A stretch of DNA of 64,000 bases from assembly GCA_009829735.1 (NCBI GenBank), contig CM020619.1, forward strand, positions 30,592,063 through 30,656,062. Direction: 5' to 3'. This DNA is from Pyropia yezoensis (Eukaryota > Rhodophyta > Bangiophyceae > Bangiales > Bangiaceae). Positions 11,637-21,936 of the stretch are shown in pieces. The first letter of the stretch is position 1; each line of letters opens with the position of its first letter. Made by a program: the position numbers and the translations under genes. The notes under the pieces were generated by a model. It did no database searches and was not told the origin of the DNA. It saw nothing but the letters and a program-made list of their open reading frames with translations.

Positions 11637-13210
11637 AGTCTGCCGCGGAGCGCCACGCACGGGACGACGCCGTGGACGGCGGCGCACGGGTCGTCGTCGG
11701 CAGCCGCCGGGGGGGCCCGCTGTCCCCGCCGCCGCCGCCACCGCCCGCCCGCCTTCCCCCCCCCCGGAGCACGAGGGCGGCGAGGGCGGCACCCAGCCCC
11801 CCCGCGCCGCCGCGAGCACCGCCGCAATCGGCGCCGCATCCGGCCACCCCCCCTCCTCCTCCTCCCCCCCCCCCTTCCCACCCCCCTCGCGATTCGGGGG
11901 CGGCGGCACCCCCCCCCAGCGCCCGCAGCCCGTGAACGGCCGGCAGCGGCGGCCGCCGCCGCCGCCGGAGCCCCTGCTTGCACTCCATCCCCCGATAGTC
12001 GACACAGCGCGGCGCGGCCTGCCCGCAGGAGGCCGCCGCCGCCGACAGGAGGGACGCGAGGATGGCGCCGCGGTCGGCAGCGGCGAGCACAGCCGCCGTC
12101 GCGGCGGGGACGCCGCCGTGCGGGGGGGGGCGCGACGAGGACGGCACCGGCAATGGCCGCGTTGGCGGCGGCGGCAGAGGGGAGGTCGCCGAGGGCGTCG
12201 GCCGCTGCGGTGCAACCGACTCCGTGGGCGAAGAGCAGCGGCCGGCGGTCGCTGCCGCCGCCGCCGCCGCCGCTGCCGCTGCCGCTGCCGCTGCCGTCGC
12301 CGCCGCTGCCGCTGCTGGCAGCCCGGCCGGTCAGGCCGGCCGCCGCCGCCAGCGAGTCTGCCGACGGCAGCCCCCACCCCGCCGGCCGGCGCCAGACCCA
12401 CCCGAGAACGCCCATCCGCCCCCCCCCCCCAATCCTCTCACCCCAACCCGCTCCCGCGGCACCGGCGGCGAGGCGGTCCACCATCGCCGCCGCCCCCCCC
12501 CGCCGGGTGTCAACGACGCACCGCCCAACGCGGCTCACCGGCGGCAGCACGCACGTAGCGCCCCCCCCCCAGGGCACGCCCGCCGCCGCGGCCGCCGGCA
12601 GCAGCCCCGCCACCACCGCCCCGCCGGCGGCGCCATCGGCGGGGTCGGCGCCAGCGGCCCAGGCGCCAACGGTCCACGGCGTGTGCGGGTGGAGACGGAG
12701 GGGCGCCCCGCCGCCGCCGCCGCCGCCGCCTCGGCCGGAGGCGGGAAGGAGGGAACAACGCCCCTCAGGTGGCTACGAGCAGCACAGGCGGCGCGTGTGG
12801 CGGCCACGGGCGATAGGCGGCGGCGGAGGGTGCCGCTGCGGGGGTTTCGGGGGAAGCAGCCGCCGCTGCCGCCCCTGCCGCCGCCCGTACCACCCCTACC
12901 GCCGCCACCACCGTCGACGACGCTGTCGACGACGCCGCCGACGTGGCGGCGGCCGGCGCCTGCGGCAGCGCCCCGTAAGCGGCGCGGCTGAGCCACCGCC
13001 CGCCGGGGAGCGCGACCGCCGCCGCGGCGGCGGCCATCGCGGCGGCGGCGGCGACGAGGGCGGCGACCGCCCCGCGGCGGCGGCAGCGGCGGCGGCAGAT
13101 GCCCACGGGGCTGGCGCAGCGGGGGAACCAGGCGGGGGAGGATGGGGGGCAGCGGCGTAGTGGAGCGCGGCACCCAGACGGGCTGTCGTTCGCGACGCGC
13201 CAGCGAGGGG
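11637..13210. other. Extremely GC-rich low-complexity tract
   Basis: GCC/GCG/CCG/CCC-type runs dominate, so all six frames are open for long stretches and give poly-Ala, poly-Pro, poly-Gly or Arg-rich peptides. None shows a conserved domain. It starts where the RBBP4 fragment stops and ends abruptly at ~13220 with an A-rich run, after which GC drops. The minus strand has LLFAHGVGC and IAGAVLVAPP near 12100-12300, loosely like an alpha/beta-hydrolase core, but this is too weak to call. Confidence 0.6.
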
Positions 13211-13343
13211 CGTGCGTCGCGAAGAAAAAAAAAGGGAAAAGAAAAATCAGTTGTGGCGAAATATTCATCTTGAGTAGGAGTTTGTCATTGGCTCCTCTCT
13301 CGTGCCGAATTGAAATATGCCTGCTCACAGTAAGGTTGGCATT

Positions 13344-13422
13344 TACCGATCGGTACGATTTTCTGTACCGTGTACCGATCGGGATCCCGATTTACTGAAA
13401 CCGAATCGGTACATCGGTACAC
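13344..13422. repeat. Cluster of CGGTAC/GTACCG palindromes
   Basis: Within 80 bp there is a perfect palindrome TACCGATCGGTA (13344-13355), GTACCGATCGG again at 13372, the palindrome CGGGATCCCG (13380-13389) and two further ATCGGTAC copies. The segment could form several hairpins. Function unknown. Confidence 0.7.
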
Positions 13423-15245
13423 TGAAATTAATAATAATTGTAGTTTGGAACTGAGCGGCATGAGAGGTCAGGCCAAGGAGATGTTTGAACCCCCTCACGA
13501 ATCGGGGATAGGCTCTCTGTGTCTCGGCGCAGCGGAAGCACACTAGAAATCGCAAGAACAATCACCGAACGAAGGCTTTTGTAGCAACGCAGTGCCTCTC
13601 TCAGCGAAAACGCCCGGTACACGAGTACGAGGGTCCCCCCACAAGAACAAGGATAGCGCGCAGTACACTCACACTTACGCAGATGAAGCCAGGGCGCTAG
13701 AGGAATCTTCCACGATGAGGAGGGAATGATATTAGTACAATTCAAAGTCGACGTCGTCCGCAGAGCCAGAACGGTTCGACTGGTACACTGCTTGAACTGG
13801 AAGTCCTCGGGGGCCTAGAAGCATCACACAAGGCGGCGAAGAAGCGCAGGAAACGAGCACGAGGCGGAACAAAGCACCGAAGTGGAGACCAATCAGCGAG
13901 ACATGCCCAATCACGCCAGACGACAGTGAAAGCGGCGATCCACGACGAGACACGCGTCAGCATGAGTCATGCGCTGCGAAGCAACAGGTACTTATCTTGG
14001 TTTGGCACGTACATCGGTTTCGTCACACGAACAAGCAAACAGGCAAATGAGGATTGCCGTGCAGAAATAGGAAAATCTACGAGAGTGCTCAACACGCACT
14101 TCGACGCAACATGAGGACGCGTCGATCTGACGCGAACTCACCTCGCACGCAACTTCTGGGGCAGTGCGGCCCGCAGCTCGCGCACCACGTCAGAAAGAAA
14201 ATCCTCCTTCCCACGGCAAGACGTTGAGGGGAAGTTGGATGGGAAGATTGATCCTCGACTGCTGCAAAGCCGATCCGCAGCGCGGCCGGCGGTCCCCCAA
14301 GGGGAGCGGAAGGGACGGCGGGGGGGAGAGTCCTGCACCACGAAGCCGCCCAGGTCCACCAGTTCGGTGCTGCGCGCGTGTCCGCGACTCGAAATCCATG
14401 GCGGGCCACGCCGGAAAGCCGCCACTCACTCGATCGTGTGGACAGCTCGTTTGCTGCGACGTGGCTGCGAGGGGGGGGGGAAGGGGGGGGGCGATCCAGA
14501 AGAACATAGGCGTTGGCCGCCTCGGCATGATTGAATCCCGTTCTAGCGTGCGATTGGCTTCCGCATCATAGGTGGTGATTGTGCACACAGGACAGGTTCG
14601 TTCGTTGGTCCACAGCGCTGTGCGGGAACGCAGACCGGCTGTGGTGCGATCCAGGTTCTCGAAAAGAGCGGGCCAAAGGACGCCCTGCCAAAAACGCACG
14701 CCTGAGATACGTTGGGGAAGAGAGGGCGCACTTCGCAGGCGAGGGCGCTGAACGGCAACGCAGGACGCTTTCGAGGTGTTGGTTGCAAGGCAGTGCGTGC
14801 GCCACTCCCTGGCACTGCTCCGAAAGGACGGGAGACGGGGTACGTGGAATTTCCTTGCTGGCCGCAGTCAGTCATTTCCAGCATGTTTGGGGCGACTGGC
14901 GCGGTTCCATCTCCGCGTTGCAACCTTGTTGCAACGTCGTTCAACAGCCACCAATCAGTCTCAGCCACAAATTGCAGTGGGCGTCTCCAGTATCACGCGA
15001 GATCATTCAGAGCATCCCAACCTGGGGGCTACTTCAGGGAAACGGATGGCCAGGAATTTAGGGGATGGAGCTTTCGGAACAGACAGCCCGACAGAGGGTG
15101 GGGCAGAGGGGCTTGAATTCGCGCCGTGATTGACTGGGACGACAACGACAGTGCTGACCCCCAGGACCATCCTGAGGGTCAGAATAAAGGTTCTCGACAC
15201 CGCCTCTGAATGTGGGGCCCCCAACGACCCACGACCGCCCGGGCT

Positions 15246-15270
15246 CCCCCCCCCCCCCCCCCCCCCCCCC
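15246..15270. repeat. Homopolymer C tract, 25 bp
   Basis: This is an uninterrupted run of C. Length may be inexact in any assembly. Confidence 0.9.
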
Positions 15271-16919
15271 ACCCACGCCCTCCTGGTGCTTCTCTCCAGC
15301 CCCTTTCTGCTCCCTTGCCCCGACTCCCGCCCAGCTGTGGATGGCCGTGAATCATGCCACGTGAGTGGAAGTCTGCGACGCAGGAGGGGACGGCTTTGAG
15401 CTCTGTGTCATACAATTGGCCTCAATCGGGAGCGGATTTGCTACAGTGACCAGCGAAACGCGGTCTCCTCACATGTCGTGATTGGAGCGGGCCCAGCAGG
15501 AGCGGGCGGGAGGGCACGAGCGTATCTCACGCGGATCTTGGCATTCAGTTGCGAGCTAGCAGGGGTGGCCATCCTCCACGATGCACAGCTAGACACGGCA
15601 CGAGTGCCACAGACACAGCAGAAGGGGCGCGCTTGCGAGGGCGTTGGAACTAGCGGCGATCGGTGCCAGCGTGATTCACGACGGGCCTCGCCCGCCCGTC
15701 CAATAACCATCTATCTCTTGTGCCTCTCTCAGGCGGGCTCCTGGTCTCTCTGCAGCATCTCGTGTGGTTAGGCGGCCATTCTTTGGATACGCTGCTGACT
15801 TGACAACAGAGAGGATCTTCGAGCATGACATGCAGTGGCATACAGTTGCTTGCCCACTTTCTACCGCTTTTCCGGATATCTGCCGTGACTGCGGCGCACA
15901 GCGACAGCGTTGGAAGCGTGCAGCGCTCGCGAACTACTTTTGCACGCACCCGGCACCGACGTCAGCACGCTTGACATCCCCGGTCGTGCCCACAGCGATT
16001 GGAGGAAGGACTCTGGGTTTCGAACGCCACGGCTGCGCCGTCGGGCGTGGCTCGGAGTGCTACGCTTGTGGTGCCTGTTGCTCTTATCTTCGTGCTGACT
16101 ACCGAAGCTGTCAGGATGGGGTTTTACTGCTACCACTGCGGCGCTGAGTTCTCCTGGAGGATGCACCTTGGGCGCCACCGCTCGACGACGCACTCGCGTT
16201 CGTCCAAGCGCGCCGCAGACGGTCTCCCGGATGCTGTGGCGGGAAGGGGTGACGTCTTCGTTACAGCTCATTCCCCTTACAAGCGCGCTCGCCGACAACT
16301 TATGCCGTCTCGCACGCGTGGAAGTGCGGGTCCGGCAGGTTTGAGTCACGCAGCCGACCAGAGTCGTCAGCGAGGCGATGCCGGCGAGAGTCGCATCGCA
16401 ACCGACAAGACCACCGAAAAGGACGCTATGAGAACCAACCCAAGGGAGCCTTCAAGGATTCTGCCCAGGACAGCTCAACGGAGCTCCACCAGGGCTTGAA
16501 CTAGAACAACTTTGAGGACATTTGTGGAGCACCGGACGTCGACGATGACCAAAACGTCGAGCAGCGCAATGAGGGAGAAGAAATGTGCGCTGCGGAGGAC
16601 GACATCAGCCATGACAGCATGTATACTGGCGATGAGGCTTCTCCAATGCAGTGCATCGACGCTGAGGCGCAGGACCACGACAGCGACTTGGACGAGTCGG
16701 CGACGACGACGGCGGGGATACGACGGACGAGAACACCGCGGTACTGGAGAGCTTGACGCGGCATGGGGCATCACGGAATCACGCGGAGGCGCTTCCAGGT
16801 GACCTGGGCGACACCTTGTGCCGCAGAGTGCTGAAGTTCTACGAATCCATGCGGGACAGCGAGGCGAGTTCACCCGTGTTTGACGATCGGTCACGCCAGT
16901 CCGCGACGCAGATGCTAAG

Positions 16920-17388
16920 TGTGGCAAAAACCACATGCACACCCGGCACCCAAGTTGGGGCGGTGTGCAAGGGCTGCCTCCCGTGTCGGGGGAACCGGAA
17001 GAAGTGCAAGTCGCACACACTCTGTCCTTGTTGTGGGGCAACCCCCCCACGGACAAACAAGAGGATGGTGTGTGGTCCAACAGTTTCTTGGTCGGGACGG
17101 GGACGCAGGGCCAAGCCCCGCTGTCCCTCCCCTTATCCCCCCAGGGTCCCCTCAGAATCTCGCCACTCAGAATCTCCCACCCCAGCACCTGCCCACCGGG
17201 CCACACGAAAATTCGAGACGATAAATGCAGAAAACCCTCAAATCCAAGTTGGATTTACTACTAAGCTAACTATCCCAAACTTAGGGAATATGAACCGAAA
17301 TGCAGGGGGAGGAACGGATCAGGCTAGTGGCCTGCCGCCCCTTGCATGGCACGTGTTGCCCCCCTACCTGGGGGTCAATACTGCCACA
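16920..17388 (-). repeat. LTR (3' LTR in element orientation)
   Basis: 469 bp starting TGTGGCAAAA and ending TGCCACA on the plus strand. Near-identical to 21468-21936. Confidence 0.96.
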
Positions 17389-17401
17389 CTCCCCTCTCCT
17401 C
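17389..17401 (-). other. Polypurine tract of the LTR element
   Basis: On the minus strand GAGGAGAGGGGAG directly precedes the LTR starting TGTGGCAG. This fixes the element's direction as minus. Confidence 0.85.
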
Positions 17402-17555
17402 AGTTCGGACCGACCCGGTCGGCCCTGTGAGGGGGTGCGTAAACGCACGTCTCGGCGTTGGGGGCGCGACTTGCTGTCCCCCATCGAGTACGTAACGCGG
17501 ATGTGGAGGCGGTCACGTTGACCGCCCCTCTCCTCAAGCTTGCCCACTCGGCAGC

Positions 17556-19670
17556 TTGCTCTCCTCAGTTCACACTTCACCATCACCACCACCTCCCCTT
17601 CACCTTCCACTGGACCGCCCCACGCTGGGGAGGCCACCCGTATACCCACGATCCGAGTCCCCCTCAACTCGAGGCGGGTCTCGTGCCGCGATAGCCAGAG
17701 CGTCTCTCCCCAACTTGGGGAGAGCCATGGCGACCCCGGGAGTGGAGACGGACTCTCTAGATGAGCGTATGGAGGACACCACCTACGGTGCAGCACCCGC
17801 CGGGACTTCCGGCGGGGGCTCCGCGATCGCTCCGGGGGATGGGACTCCCGCGTCACCCGGCTTTGGGTTGACGGCGGGGTCTCCCCCGGCGGCGGGACAA
17901 GTTGTCCCGCGTGATGCCTTGGGGCGGTGGTTTTACCCCGCTTGGCCTCTCTATGAGGAGGGGTTGACTGTTCTTCGCTGTGGCCGACTTGGCGCAGCGA
18001 TGGGTCGGGTATGGGACCGCCTACGGGAGAATTATCCCCGTAGGGTCGGGTTCCCTGCCGGCTTCAGGACGGACCAGTTTGCCTTCCTGGACGATGAGGA
18101 GGTTGAGGACGTTCAGCGTGCCAAGGCCATGGTGGACCGCGGGGGAACTATCCCGGGTCCCGGCGACTTGCCGACCTTTACTTGGGACGCGGTGGCAACT
18201 CGCCCCCCGTACCTCCACAAGGCCGATCCGCACACTCATCACTTTGATGTGCGGATGGAGAAGGACTTCCGGCGAGGTCCCTACTTGGTGACCTCGGCTC
18301 AACTTGAGTTTCCTCAACAGTCTGCTGCCAGTAAGGAGCAGTACTATCCGAAGAAGCCCGAGTGGTGGCCTCAAGTTGAGGTCCCCTACGGGTTCCCGGC
18401 GTTGCTGCCACGGTTGCTTGACCACTTCGGCTCCGTCATGTTGACGGCTGGCCCTGATCACCTGGTGTGGGCCATGTTGGCCACCCAGTGGCTCCTCGAG
18501 GTCATGTCGACCTGGGTGTCTTGTGTTCAGCGGCGGGGGATGCTCTGGCATCTCCCCCTCCGGCTCATCCAAGGTTTGGAACAGCTCACCCCTCAGCTAG
18601 TTGCTGAGGGGTGCTCATCAGGACAACTCACTCTACTTGAGGAGATGCTCCGCCTCCACAAGTTCATCGAGTGGGAGAGCATTGAGCACAAGTTGCGCCG
18701 CCCCACTCGTGGGCCCAAGGACGATGGCGCACTTCGCCAGTTCGTGTGGGTCGCTCGTGAACTTCACGACGGCCGTGTGGTCCTACGAGAGGGGTTGGGC
18801 ATCGGGGACTACCCGTATGCCCCGGGGGTGGATCGCCACACTGCGCCACCCCCGGACAAGCCCATAGATATCGCCGTGCCGTCCTATGATGACCACATGA
18901 CTCAACCCACTGCGGGGGCCCCAAGTCGGGGTCGCAGTTACACCCGGGTACCGCCACCTCGGCGTGCCCCTCCGCTTCCTCCGGTTCCTTTCCAGCCTCA
19001 CGGGAACATCCCGATTAGCGTGGCCGTTGAGTCGTCCACCCCGGTGTCCCCCAACTTGGGGGCCACCCTCCTGACGGTATACCCCAAGTTGGTGTTACCG
19101 CCCACGCCTCTAACCTCAGAGATGATGATCACCACGTTGGTGCGCACCATTTCCTGGTTGGCCGCGTCAACCGCAACCCTCCAAAGTTCCGAGACTCCTC
19201 AACTTGAGGAGCGCGTTCGTACTGCAGTGGCGACCGCGAGTCGCGAGTCGGTGGCGGAGTTTATGACACCCGAGTTGGCTCGCATTGGGGCTATTATGCC
19301 CCAGCCAGCCCCACTTGGGCGTGGCAAACGTCGCGCGAGCCGGGCATACTCGCCTCCTCGCCGTCGTCGCCGACACTCGCGGCGCTCTCCCTCCGTGTCG
19401 GAAGACGAGTTGTCCTACTCCGTCTCGGAGTCCTCTACCCCGTCGGAGACGGAGTCTGTCCAGCGTCTGCGTCGCAAACTTGCGCGCAAGACCAGGCAGA
19501 ATAGTAGCCACGGTCGGCGCCACTTGCGCGACCGTGAAGGGCGCGACGGTTCCGACTTGGAGCCGCCGCCCCTTCCAACGAGTGGAGACCGTTATCGGCG
19601 TGGGTCTCGCCGCTCGCCTCCACGTGAGGGCGAGGGCCGTGGAGTGGGAGAGTCTAGCATGCGTGCCTAG
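17556..19670 (+). CDS. Unknown 704-codon ORF antisense to the LTR element's pol
   Basis: The longest uninterrupted frame in the element runs on the plus strand while pol remnants run on the minus strand. The first Met is at 17556; MATPGVETDSLDERMEDTTY (from ~17727) is a plausible later start. The protein has a Pro/Gly-rich N-terminus, then about 300 residues of ordinary soluble-protein composition (WYPAWPLYEEGL-like start, YGFPALLPRLLDHFGSVMLT, WAMLATQWLLEVMSTWVSCV). A Pro-rich linker and an Arg/Ser-rich C-terminus follow (RRRRRHSRRSPSVSEDE, then SRRSPPREGEGRG). I see no CCHC knuckle, protease or known domain, so I do not call it gag. Extra antisense ORFs between pol and the 3' LTR are known from some plant Tat-lineage Ty3 elements; similarity here is of position only. 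The RS-rich tail suggests nucleic-acid binding (inference). Confidence 0.6.
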   Translation: MLSSVHTSPSPPPPLHLPLDRPTLGRPPVYPRSESPSTRGGSRAAIARASLPNLGRAMATPGVETDSLDERMEDTTYGAAPAGTSGGGSAIAPGDGTPASPGFGLTAGSPPAAGQVVPRDALGRWFYPAWPLYEEGLTVLRCGRLGAAMGRVWDRLRENYPRRVGFPAGFRTDQFAFLDDEEVEDVQRAKAMVDRGGTIPGPGDLPTFTWDAVATRPPYLHKADPHTHHFDVRMEKDFRRGPYLVTSAQLEFPQQSAASKEQYYPKKPEWWPQVEVPYGFPALLPRLLDHFGSVMLTAGPDHLVWAMLATQWLLEVMSTWVSCVQRRGMLWHLPLRLIQGLEQLTPQLVAEGCSSGQLTLLEEMLRLHKFIEWESIEHKLRRPTRGPKDDGALRQFVWVARELHDGRVVLREGLGIGDYPYAPGVDRHTAPPPDKPIDIAVPSYDDHMTQPTAGAPSRGRSYTRVPPPRRAPPLPPVPFQPHGNIPISVAVESSTPVSPNLGATLLTVYPKLVLPPTPLTSEMMITTLVRTISWLAASTATLQSSETPQLEERVRTAVATASRESVAEFMTPELARIGAIMPQPAPLGRGKRRASRAYSPPRRRRRHSRRSPSVSEDELSYSVSESSTPSETESVQRLRRKLARKTRQNSSHGRRHLRDREGRDGSDLEPPPLPTSGDRYRRGSRRSPPREGEGRGVGESSMRA

Positions 19671-19781
19671 TTGGCAGCTGCCTTTGTTGTGAGAGTGTGA
19701 GGGTTAGGGCTGTAGTTAAAAGCCACTCTGCGTACCACTTCGACTTGAAGCACTCTCTTGGCACTGTTGCTCGGCCCTCCC

Positions 19782-20693
19782 TCATGTTGAGGGAGGGCTG
19801 TTAGGGTCTATCTCATTCCGGGCACAGTACGCCCGGACCTTCTCAGCGGGAAGGTCCTCCACATACTCCCACGTATCATCCTTGGCTTTGTAGCCAAACC
19901 AACGCACCCTCAACATGAGGCGGTTAGTATCCTCATCCCATCCGTGGTCGATGAACTTATCGAACATGTACTCCTGCGGGCCCTGTTTGGCCGCAGGCAG
20001 TGAGGGGAGGCGCCACGCTTCCAAAGCACGCGCCCAAGCTGGGTCGCCTGCAGGCGGTGGTGCAACTTTGACCACGTCCTGTCCGTTCACTGTGCGGACC
20101 CCATCGTCACTTTCGATGGTGAAGCGCCGCCCATCAGTACGAAGGACCTGGTACGGCCCCTTCGTCTGGAATACCAACTTACCCCCAGTTGGGGTGTGTG
20201 AGTGAACCAGCACCCAGTCACCCTGTTCGGGGACATACTTAGCGTTGCGCACCTTTTTGTCAAAGGTACGCTTCTAGCGCTTTTGTGCTTTGTCCATCTC
20301 AGCCCTGACTTTAGGGATGAGGTGTTCAAGCCTAGCAGCGAACTCCGCCTTACTCTCAGTAGGAGTAGGCGTACTGCCACTATCCTCCCTAGTTGGGAGC
20401 GACCGCCGCACAGCAATAGACCGCACGCGACGGGGGGTCACAAAAGCGAGGGGTACTTCCCCGGTAGATGAGTGAACCTGCGAATTGTAGGCAGTGGTAA
20501 GAATAGAAATGTATTGGTCCCACGTTTTCACGTGCTCACTCACATAGTGGCGCAGCTGCCTAACAATAGTTTTGTTGAAGCGCTCCTTAACGAGGGCCCT
20601 TGAACGGGGCCCTCCCCTATACGGTTGTTGGCGTATAGGGGGTACACCGGGTTTCAACTCGATCCGGTGTTGGGTGGCTCTCATGAGTCCCAA
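19782..20693 (-). pseudogene. Pol remnants of the LTR element: RT start, integrase end and chromodomain
   Basis: Visible parts are an RT N-terminal edge (HRIELKPGVPPIRQQPYR), an integrase C-terminal part (TWDQYISILTTAYNSQVHSS) and a chromodomain (WDEDTNRLMLRVRWFGYKAK followed by DTWEY). A C-terminal chromodomain identifies a chromovirus-type Ty3/gypsy lineage, whose integrases target chromatin. Most of pol is absent, so the copy is broken. Confidence 0.85.
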
Positions 20694-21449
20694 CTAACCA
20701 TCCCACAACTTGTGATATTGGTCCAAGAGGTGTTCAACTCGAACCCTCAACCTGGGTGGAACACCCTCCATGTTCACATGGGGACGAGGAGAGGCGGCTG
20801 ACTTGGCTTGGTGCTTCTCCTTTCCAGACTTCGGGTCGCTACTCGCGCCCGCGTTGAGAGTGACCGCTACTGTCGGTCCCTCATGTTGGTCAATATAGCC
20901 GAACTTGGCTCCCGATCAAAGATACTTTCTTTGAGGGTGGCGGGGGTAGCAACTTGCTACGACCCCTGTCACAGGCTCGAGCCCATCACCGACGAGTGAA
21001 GGTCCGCCGTCCTCCACCCGCCTAGTTGGCGACGGCTCTATGCCGAAGTTGAATCCAACCCGAGTGGATCTCGCGGGGACAGTCCTCTCACCTTGGGACG
21101 TTCCCTTTGAGTGTACCACCCGGTGGCCGAAGTGCGAACCACCGGTCCGAGGAAGACCCTCGGGGTGAACACCCGACTGGGTCGGGGTGGCATACCGCCC
21201 GCACCGATACCCACGGCCCTGCTGGCTGGAGTGCCTCTAGCACCTCCGCGACCCCAGGTACACCCTGTGTCTGGCCAGTATTCAAAGGCGCCGGAGTAAA
21301 GTCGTCACCGGAGAGTTTCCCGAACGTCGGGAGGTCCGATCCAGCCGTGTTGGCTAACGATCCACACGACACAGTCCAAGACCACCGTTCCTCTGAGACA
21401 GAGGGCCCCCTACACCCGGGTGCACCCGGAGGTAAAGTTCACCTCTGTC

Positions 21450-21465
21450 CCCTGCTGCTCCACCA
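21450..21465 (-). other. Candidate primer-binding site
   Basis: On the minus strand TGGTGGAGCAGCAGG lies two bases inside the 5' LTR end. A TGG start at this position is typical of a tRNA 3'-end complement. The tRNA was not identified. Confidence 0.5.
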
Positions 21466-21467
21466 AA

Positions 21468-21936
21468 TGTGGCAAAAACCACATGCACACCCGGCACCCA
21501 AGTTGGGGCGGTGTGCAAGGGCTGCCTCCCGTGTCGGGGGAACCGGAAGAAGTGCAAGTCGCACACACTCTGTCCCTGTTGTGGGGCAAACCCCCCACGG
21601 ACAAACAAGAGGATGGTGTGTGGTCCAACAGTTTCTTGGTCGGGACGGGGACGCAGGGCCAAGCCCCGCTGTCCCTCCCCTTATCCCCCCAGGGTCCCCT
21701 CAGAATCTCGCCACTCAGAATCTCCCACCCCAGCACCTGCCCACCGGGCCACACGAAAATTCAAGACGATAAATGCAGAAAACCCTCAAATCCAAGTTGG
21801 ATTTACTACTAAGCTAACTATCCCAAACTTAGGGAATATGAACCCAAATGCAGGGGGAGGAACGGATCAGGCTAGTGGCCTGCCGCCCCTTGCATGGCAC
21901 GTGTTGCCCCCCTACCTGGGGGTCAATACTGCCACA
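21468..21936 (-). repeat. LTR (5' LTR in element orientation)
   Basis: 469 bp, near-identical to 16920-17388 (about 4 differences), followed on the plus strand by the CTAAG target duplication. Confidence 0.96.

Larger units (their letters stand above)
13211..16115. other. Lower-GC intergenic or decayed repeat sequence
   Basis: Base composition is visibly more balanced than in neighbouring host regions. Open frames (for example 14190-14699 minus, 14579-15061 plus, 15764-16147 plus) are short and match no family I know. The right part leads into the KDZ-like transposon and may include its 5' end, but I could not place terminal repeats. Confidence 0.4.
16920..21936 (-). mobile_element. Young Ty3/gypsy-type (chromovirus-like) LTR element, pol reduced to remnants
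   Basis: Two 469-bp LTRs with TG...CA ends bound 5,017 bp. CTAAG occurs directly on both sides (16915-16919 and 21937-21941), a 5-bp target duplication. Orientation is minus: a purine tract abuts the left LTR on that strand and a TGG-starting primer-site candidate abuts the right LTR. The LTRs differ at about 4 of 469 positions, indicating recent insertion. Pol is represented only by short reverse-transcriptase and integrase/chromodomain parts, so this copy is broken and non-autonomous. A long plus-strand ORF lies antisense to pol on its 3' side. It sits inside the KDZ-like transposon. Confidence 0.95.

Noticed and set aside
11585-12616. 343-codon minus-strand frame with an alpha/beta-hydrolase-like HGVG...VLVAPP stretch
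   Set aside because: Frames on all strands are open here from GC content; no catalytic triad or continuous fold is visible.
17556-19670. Calling the 704-codon ORF a gag protein
   Set aside because: It is on the opposite strand to pol and the purine tract, and has no zinc knuckle or capsid signature.
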